Shown here in pieces: positions 59,084-64,000 of a stretch of DNA of 64,000 nt. The DNA is taken from assembly GCA_003599145.1 (NCBI GenBank), contig QZIT01000006.1:248001-312000 (forward strand). The letters are read 5' to 3'. Each line of letters starts with the position of its first letter. The stretch's first letter is position 1. The notes beneath the pieces are model-generated. The model saw nothing but the letters and a program-made list of their open reading frames with translations, ran no database searches and was not told where the DNA came from. The DNA is from Candidatus Woesearchaeota archaeon (GTDB taxonomy: Archaea > Nanobdellota > Nanobdellia > Woesearchaeales > UBA9642). The translations under genes were made by a program, and so were the position numbers.

Positions 59084-60853
59084 ATGGGTGATTTGAGCGG
59101 TTTTGTAGAGGATTTACGGCAGAGAGTTGACCTTGCTGAGCACGTTAAAGCCATTGTCAAACTCGGAAGGAATAATATGGGCAAATGCCCTTTTCACGAG
59201 GAAAAAACACCGTCTTTTCATGTAACATCTGACTTTTTCCATTGTTTTGGATGCGGGAAATCAGGAGATGTCATAGGGTTTTATCGAGAGTACCATGGAC
59301 TCACGTTTATTGAGGCTGTAACTGCAATAGCAGAAAAAGAGGGAATTTCTGTTCCGACATTCGGCAGGGCAGAGCCAAAAATAAGAACCTATGAAGTTTT
59401 GGAAGCTGCATTAAGCTATTTTCATAACAGCCTGATGATGGACAGAGGAATCGAAGTTTATGAATTTTTACTTGAGAAAAGAAAAATATCAAGGGAAACC
59501 ATCCAGCGATGGAAATTAGGTTACGCACCAGACAGCTGGGATGAATTGCATACTCATTTGCAGCAGAAAGGATTTACTGCCGAGGAGCTTGAACGGCAAA
59601 GCCTCATCACGCAAAGAAAAGAAGCTTCCGGATATTATAATTTTTTTAGAAACAGAATCATGATCCCACTAGTAAATCATGCAGGAAAGCTTATCGGATT
59701 TGCAGGCAGAGCTATTGATGCTGACCAGATAAAATACCTTAATTCAAGAGAGCAGACATCAAGAGGAAAAAGCCTGTACAATAAGAAAACACTTTTATTT
59801 GGATTGTACCCTGGACTTTCTGCAGTGCGAGAGCAAAAATCAATTATGGTTACCGAAGGATATTTTAATGTTATTTCTAGCCATCAATCAGGAATAGAGA
59901 ACGTTGTTGCGGTAGGCGGAACTGCATTTACTGAACAACAGGCGCGGTTGATAAAAAGGCTTACTTCTGATGTGGTTTTTGTTATGGATGGGGACAGTGC
60001 AGGCATTGCTGCTGCAAAAAAAGCAGTTAAAGTTGCCTATGGTTCTGGATTAACGCCTCAAGTTGCCTTATTGCCTGAGGGAACAGATTTGGATGACATT
60101 TGTAAATTAGGCGATAAAGAGAGTGTTATGCAAACCATTCACCCTGAAGATATCCTTCAGTTTCATCTAAGGACAACGCCTTCTCAAACATCAGATGAAA
60201 AAACAAGAATCTTGGACGAAATGATAGAATATCTTTCATTGGAAAAGGATGTTGCGAGGAAATTTATTTGGATCAGCGACATTGCAACTGCATTACACAT
60301 TCCTGTTCAAATTGTTGAACAAAAATGCGTTGCATATCATGCAGAACAGCTTCCTGAGCAACAGCAAGTCTCTTTGAGGAAAATAGCTGCGCTGTATATT
60401 GCAAACCTGTTTCATCTTCCTTCTGCGCTGCGGAGGCATTACTATGAACTTGTTCCAGAGAGCGATGCGTTTTCTGACGAGCTGAAAGCGCTTTATGGTA
60501 TTTTGCAGGAAGGAGACAAGGAGAATCATGAGCAATTAGCTATGCCTATGGTGCCTATGCAGAACGGCCAGCATGACTTTATTGCAAGCGATAAAGCAGA
60601 GCAGGTTATTGCTTATTTGAAGGATGCATACCAAAAAAGAAAGATTGCGCACATTCCTTTGCAAATAGTCCGTATGGCAATGGAGCCGTTGCCTGTAAAA
60701 GTCGACATCTGTGCAAACATCCTGCACGAATATGCTATACAAGAAGAACAGGGAAAGTTGTTTATTGATTTGCTTGAAGCGCAGAAACTTCAGCATACCA
60801 ATAGACTAACGAAAATTCAAAGAAAACTAGAAGAATTGATGTATCATGGCTAA
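59084..60853 (+). CDS. dnaG: Bacterial-type DNA primase DnaG
   Basis: A 589-residue primase starting MGDLSGFVEDLRQRVDLAEHV. The N-terminal CHC2 zinc finger is intact: GKCPFHEEKTPSFHV and FHCFGCGKSGDVIGF. The central TOPRIM domain has MVTEGYFNVISSHQSGI, VGGTAFTEQQ and VFVMDGDSAGIAAA with the metal Glu and Asp residues. The C-terminal 200 residues are helical as in the helicase-interaction region. Archaeal DnaG lacks the CHC2 finger, so this is the bacterial or phage form. ATG 59084 fits the TATA spacing; the frame from 59033 covers the promoter. Confidence 0.93.
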   Translation: MGDLSGFVEDLRQRVDLAEHVKAIVKLGRNNMGKCPFHEEKTPSFHVTSDFFHCFGCGKSGDVIGFYREYHGLTFIEAVTAIAEKEGISVPTFGRAEPKIRTYEVLEAALSYFHNSLMMDRGIEVYEFLLEKRKISRETIQRWKLGYAPDSWDELHTHLQQKGFTAEELERQSLITQRKEASGYYNFFRNRIMIPLVNHAGKLIGFAGRAIDADQIKYLNSREQTSRGKSLYNKKTLLFGLYPGLSAVREQKSIMVTEGYFNVISSHQSGIENVVAVGGTAFTEQQARLIKRLTSDVVFVMDGDSAGIAAAKKAVKVAYGSGLTPQVALLPEGTDLDDICKLGDKESVMQTIHPEDILQFHLRTTPSQTSDEKTRILDEMIEYLSLEKDVARKFIWISDIATALHIPVQIVEQKCVAYHAEQLPEQQQVSLRKIAALYIANLFHLPSALRRHYYELVPESDAFSDELKALYGILQEGDKENHEQLAMPMVPMQNGQHDFIASDKAEQVIAYLKDAYQKRKIAHIPLQIVRMAMEPLPVKVDICANILHEYAIQEEQGKLFIDLLEAQKLQHTNRLTKIQRKLEELMYHG

Positions 60854-62834
60854 ACGAAAATTTTCTGATTTTGAAGCACTGAAAGCAAAAGTTAGGGCTA
60901 TCATTGAAAAAAAAAGATGGAAACCAGGAGAATTCTCTCCTTTTCAGATTGCAAAAATTGATCCCTATCTTGAACGCAGGCTCCGTGATGTAGGATACCA
61001 GTTAACGGGAACGTATAGCAGCGCTCTTGCTCTTAGATATATGGAGCTTGAACCAAAGAGAAGGTCTGATAAACTTTCCAATGAGGATATTCTTGCAATT
61101 ATGGGAGAAACGATTTCAAGAGAGACTGCAGTATCCATCTATGATACGTATTTGCAGGGCACTCAAGGGCTGAGTGCAAGGCAGTTATTTAAAAGCGGAA
61201 TTGCCAGTAAAGCATTAAAGGCTGCCTACAGCCCTAAGAGAAAAGAGTATAGAGAAGGCTTGTTTTATGAGCTTATTGACAGGCTTTATCCTGATGTGCA
61301 AGACCAATATGGCTTTCCTTTAAGCATAGCATTGCGCAGAGAACCCTTAAATAAAACCGTTTTGGCAGGTCAGTGCAAAAGACTTTATTTTTCCGGTTCA
61401 GATATCTCTATGAAAGCAGTTGCAGTAGACGTGAGTTCGTCGATTGCACATACCTTGATGACAGGGCGCCATGAACGAGTGTTGGTTAAAAAAAGTGACC
61501 GTGCCTTTTCTGATTATATGAAACATTTTTGCAAACTGCTTGGAACGTCTCTTGTTCCTGATGATCTCATCCCAAGAGGCACGAGAGGAGTGAAAAATCT
61601 TTCTCTTATAGCAGAGCGGGAAGTTGGATTGATGCTTCATATTCTTCAAAAATACGACCCTGAACTTCAGGAAGTGCCTTTTCCTTCTCTTGAACCTCCC
61701 TTGCAGAATATTACCAGTTATCAAGCGTTGATAGCACTGCCCGCGGAAGAAGGAAACACCTACGCTGACTTGAGGGTTGTTTCAGCGAACCTTGAACATT
61801 TGGTTGAGGTAAAAGCGTGCAGGCCGTGGAATGAGTTTGCAGTAGTTTCAAGAATGAGAAACCAGCATACTGCAAAAACCTGGAGTGATGGCAAGTCTAT
61901 TGATAAAAAATTAGCAGTTGTTTTGGGGTCTCCGTTAAGTGCAGATAGCAAAGAAGCATTGGCAAAATATGGTTTTCATACTCTTGATGAGCCCTTGTTT
62001 GGAGAGCTCTATGTAGCGTCGCTTGATTTATTGCATAGGGAAAATCCAGAATTTTTCTCAGGAAAACCGTATACTGCAGATGACTTGAAAAAAATTCATC
62101 ATTGGCTTACTGATAAAGCGCACCTGCTTGCAAGACCATTGTATCAGACGCTGAAAAACTGGTCTGCAAAAATATTGAAGCAATGCATAGATGCTCTTGA
62201 ATTTCCCTTTTCCGTTATTGATGGCCATCCTTCTGTCTATCAGGCTCCTTTTTCATTGTTTGAGGATTTTTATGGCTCTTCAGCAGGAAAAGTATTTGCT
62301 CCTCATCACTTGTTGTTGGATATTGAGACATCAGGATCGAGCAGCAGGGAAGGCATGATAAGCATGATTGGTTTAGGCTATGCTGTTGGCGATACAATGA
62401 TTGTGCATATTCAGCATGCAAGGACTCCTTTTGAAGAAGAAGACTTGCTGAAAACATACGATGCGTTGGCAAGATCAGGACAATTTACTCATGTCGTTAC
62501 CTTTAACGGAAGAAGCTTTGACATTCCCTTTATCAATAAAAGATTGCTTGCGCATTTTATCAATCCAAACTATGCATTAGAGCATCTTGATTTGTATCCT
62601 TTGTTTAGACAATATGCAAAACAGCATCAATATCCCAATGCAAGATTGCAAACATTTGAGAAAGGCGTTTTGGGTGCTTCCCGTCATAAAGACCTTCCAA
62701 GCAAGGATGTTCCTGAAGTCTTAACGAATGTCATGTTTGGCGTTGGCGATCATAGGTTGCAGAAAGTGGTGTTGCATAACCAGTATGATATTGTAACGCT
62801 GGGTTTGATGCTGGATTATTTTAAAAATTCCTAA
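60846..62834 (+). CDS. YprB-like RNase H-fold exonuclease
   Basis: A 662-residue protein overlapping the end of dnaG by eight bases. The C-terminal 170 residues form a DEDD exonuclease-type RNase H fold: LLLDIETSGSSSREGMISMI (DxE), HVVTFNGRSFDIPFINKRLL and QYDIVTLGLMLDYF (YD), as in the YprB family. The N-terminal 450 residues are mixed helical with no clear domain; EVKACRPW and a DLRVVSANLEHLVEVKA segment suggest a second nuclease-like PD-(D/E)xK motif, weakly. The coupling to dnaG points to replication or repair. Confidence 0.75.
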   Translation: MAKRKFSDFEALKAKVRAIIEKKRWKPGEFSPFQIAKIDPYLERRLRDVGYQLTGTYSSALALRYMELEPKRRSDKLSNEDILAIMGETISRETAVSIYDTYLQGTQGLSARQLFKSGIASKALKAAYSPKRKEYREGLFYELIDRLYPDVQDQYGFPLSIALRREPLNKTVLAGQCKRLYFSGSDISMKAVAVDVSSSIAHTLMTGRHERVLVKKSDRAFSDYMKHFCKLLGTSLVPDDLIPRGTRGVKNLSLIAEREVGLMLHILQKYDPELQEVPFPSLEPPLQNITSYQALIALPAEEGNTYADLRVVSANLEHLVEVKACRPWNEFAVVSRMRNQHTAKTWSDGKSIDKKLAVVLGSPLSADSKEALAKYGFHTLDEPLFGELYVASLDLLHRENPEFFSGKPYTADDLKKIHHWLTDKAHLLARPLYQTLKNWSAKILKQCIDALEFPFSVIDGHPSVYQAPFSLFEDFYGSSAGKVFAPHHLLLDIETSGSSSREGMISMIGLGYAVGDTMIVHIQHARTPFEEEDLLKTYDALARSGQFTHVVTFNGRSFDIPFINKRLLAHFINPNYALEHLDLYPLFRQYAKQHQYPNARLQTFEKGVLGASRHKDLPSKDVPEVLTNVMFGVGDHRLQKVVLHNQYDIVTLGLMLDYFKNS

Positions 62835-62844
62835 ACGAGGATAC

Positions 62845-64000
62845 TTACGCCTTAATAATTCCATACCCAATCAATCTAAACCTATTTCCTATTCTTCTTG
62901 AGATGGTTACCCTGCTGTCTACTTCACCACAAACAGGAATCTTTAATTTGCACTGAAATGTGTTTTTTCCAAAATCATAAACCAATCCTACAGTAGAAGA
63001 GCTATTGACATTAAGCAAGAGCATTTCGTTTTTTTTGATAGGCTCTACTTTTAAGTCTTCTTTTGAGCCTACAACTCTGTCCAGCAAATGCAATTCAAGT
63101 TTTAATTCATACCATATCTTTGGAAGCTTTCCCGGTAATCCAACAACACTTCCTGTTAAGCTGTCTCCTTTGACAATTCCTGGGTCTAAAGCAGTCATTA
63201 ATCCAATGCTTCCTCCTGGAACAACTTCAGAAACTTCTTTGCCTCCTGTAACCAATTGAGTGATGATGGTTCTTAATGGCTTAGCAACAATCTGGTTTGC
63301 TTCTTCAAGAATTCTTCCTGGGCTTATTTCAATTTCATCTCCCAGCTTAAGTTTTCCTTGGGTTACTGCACCGCCTAAAACTCCTCCCTTCAGCTGCTTT
63401 GGTTTTGTTCCAGGTTTATTGACATCAAATGATCGTGCAATAAGCATTAAGGGTTCTTTGCGGACGTCTCTTTCCGGAGTTGGAATGTGTTTTTCTATTG
63501 CATCAATAAGCAGGTCAATATTGACTCTTTTCAATGCGCTTATTGGGATAATAGGAGCATGCTCATATTCGGTTCCTTTCAAGAATTCTTTTATTTGCTG
63601 ATAGTTCTTTAATGCCTGCTCTTTGCTTATCAAGTCTATTTTGTTCTGTACAATAACAATATTTTTGATGCCTGAGATGTGCAATGCCATAAGATGCTCT
63701 CTGGTTTGCGGCTGAGGGCATTCTTCATGGCTGTCGATGAGCAGCAATGCACCATCCATAATCGTAGAGCCGCTTAACATAGTTGCCATTAAGCTCTCAT
63801 GTCCTGGTGCGTCAACAAAACTCACTCTTCTTTTTGGAATTGCCGTTTCATTGCAATCTTTGCAGGTTTCAAAAATAGTGTACTTCTTGCAATGTTCGCA
63901 ATAGTAGAATGTGCAGTCCGCATATCCTAATCTGATGGTGATTCCTCTTTTTATTTCTTCGCTGTGCGTATCTGTCCATTTGCCAGACAGCGCTTCAGTT
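62845..64000 (-). CDS. eif2g: Translation initiation factor aIF2 subunit gamma, 5' end outside window
   Basis: The frame remains open to base 64000, so the gene starts upstream of the window edge. The visible part has SGKWTDTHSEEIKRGITIRL (switch 1), a zinc knuckle CEHCKKYTIFETCKDC, the G3 VDAPGHES, G4 NKID and the two beta-barrel domains ending in RVTISRRIGNRFRLIGYG. It carries initiator Met-tRNA to the small ribosomal subunit. The gene has strong archaeal/eukaryotic identity. Confidence 0.96.
   Translation of the reverse strand, partial: TEALSGKWTDTHSEEIKRGITIRLGYADCTFYYCEHCKKYTIFETCKDCNETAIPKRRVSFVDAPGHESLMATMLSGSTIMDGALLLIDSHEECPQPQTREHLMALHISGIKNIVIVQNKIDLISKEQALKNYQQIKEFLKGTEYEHAPIIPISALKRVNIDLLIDAIEKHIPTPERDVRKEPLMLIARSFDVNKPGTKPKQLKGGVLGGAVTQGKLKLGDEIEISPGRILEEANQIVAKPLRTIITQLVTGGKEVSEVVPGGSIGLMTALDPGIVKGDSLTGSVVGLPGKLPKIWYELKLELHLLDRVVGSKEDLKVEPIKKNEMLLLNVNSSSTVGLVYDFGKNTFQCKLKIPVCGEVDSRVTISRRIGNRFRLIGYGIIKA

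Noticed and set aside
1-64000. tRNA or rRNA genes
   Set aside because: I looked for T-arm patterns such as GGTTCGAATCC and found only chance matches inside coding regions; no cloverleaf was supported. An intron-containing or permuted tRNA could still be missed by eye.
1-64000. CRISPR array or cas genes
   Set aside because: No regularly spaced repeats and no Cas signatures were seen.

Overview
The window looks like a chromosomal stretch of an archaeon, most probably a DPANN lineage such as Woesearchaeota or Pacearchaeota (the lineage is an inference). Archaeal marks seen directly: initiation factor aIF2-gamma, ribosomal proteins uL1/uL10/P1 in a row, diphthine synthase, prefoldin alpha next to FtsY, CDP-archaeol synthase, an archaeal type IV pilin, TrmB and Lrp regulators, an Lhr helicase, and many genes whose start codon sits about 25 bases after a TATA box (leaderless transcripts). 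Several genes look bacterial or eukaryotic in origin: a CHC2-type DnaG primase, a possible C-terminal-Phe beta-barrel, an Mpv17/PMP22-like protein and a SET-domain protein.

Layout. 1-8.2 kb: DNA phosphorothioation (Dnd) locus. dndB-C-D-E-A form one minus-strand operon, met tail to tail by a plus-strand pair made of a second DndD-like ATPase (cut by the window edge) and a small Dnd-associated protein. 8.25-13.8 kb: mobile and accessory island with a solitary C5-cytosine methyltransferase, several very small SD-led genes, a minus-strand operon (DUF2080-like, HARE-HTH, OB-like, tyrosine recombinase, zinc ribbon, two unknowns) and a second, paralogous recombinase pointing outward. A 348-base intergenic stretch with hairpins and an apparently orphan promoter closes the island.

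13.8-24.9 kb: Mpv17-like membrane protein, a secreted Asp-rich coiled-coil protein and lipoprotein, RtcA, a coiled-coil protein, a double-Lrp regulator, a compact five-gene operon (membrane protein, M28-like peptidase, lipoprotein, helical protein, 31-residue zinc ribbon), a possible outer-membrane-type barrel, and TrmB divergent from an EF-hand protein across a perfect palindrome. 24.9-32.9 kb: core translation block (uL1, uL10, P1, coiled-coil, Dph5), epimerase, pilin, NFACT-R fragment protein, adenylate kinase, CRM RNA-binding protein and NIF3.

33-47 kb: a three-gene lineage-specific group ending in a large TIM-barrel-like protein, SET protein, Na+/H+ antiporter, leucyl aminopeptidase, a fused nucleotidyltransferase-HEPN protein, a membrane protein and Lhr. 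47-56.9 kb: two paralogous membrane-anchored LysM-like proteins, an AbrB-PhoU regulator, a kinase-fold protein lacking the usual catalytic Asp with a lipoprotein partner, a DEAD-box helicase, FtsY and prefoldin. 56.9-64 kb: NUDIX protein, methyltransferase, CarS, bacterial-type DnaG overlapping a YprB-like exonuclease gene, and the start-truncated aIF2-gamma gene.

Together: an AT-rich defence and mobile island on the left is joined to a housekeeping chromosome interspersed with secreted and surface genes. Several of the latter share an extended promoter motif (AGTA..ACAAAA.CGAAACATTTATAAA). No tRNA, rRNA or CRISPR array was seen.
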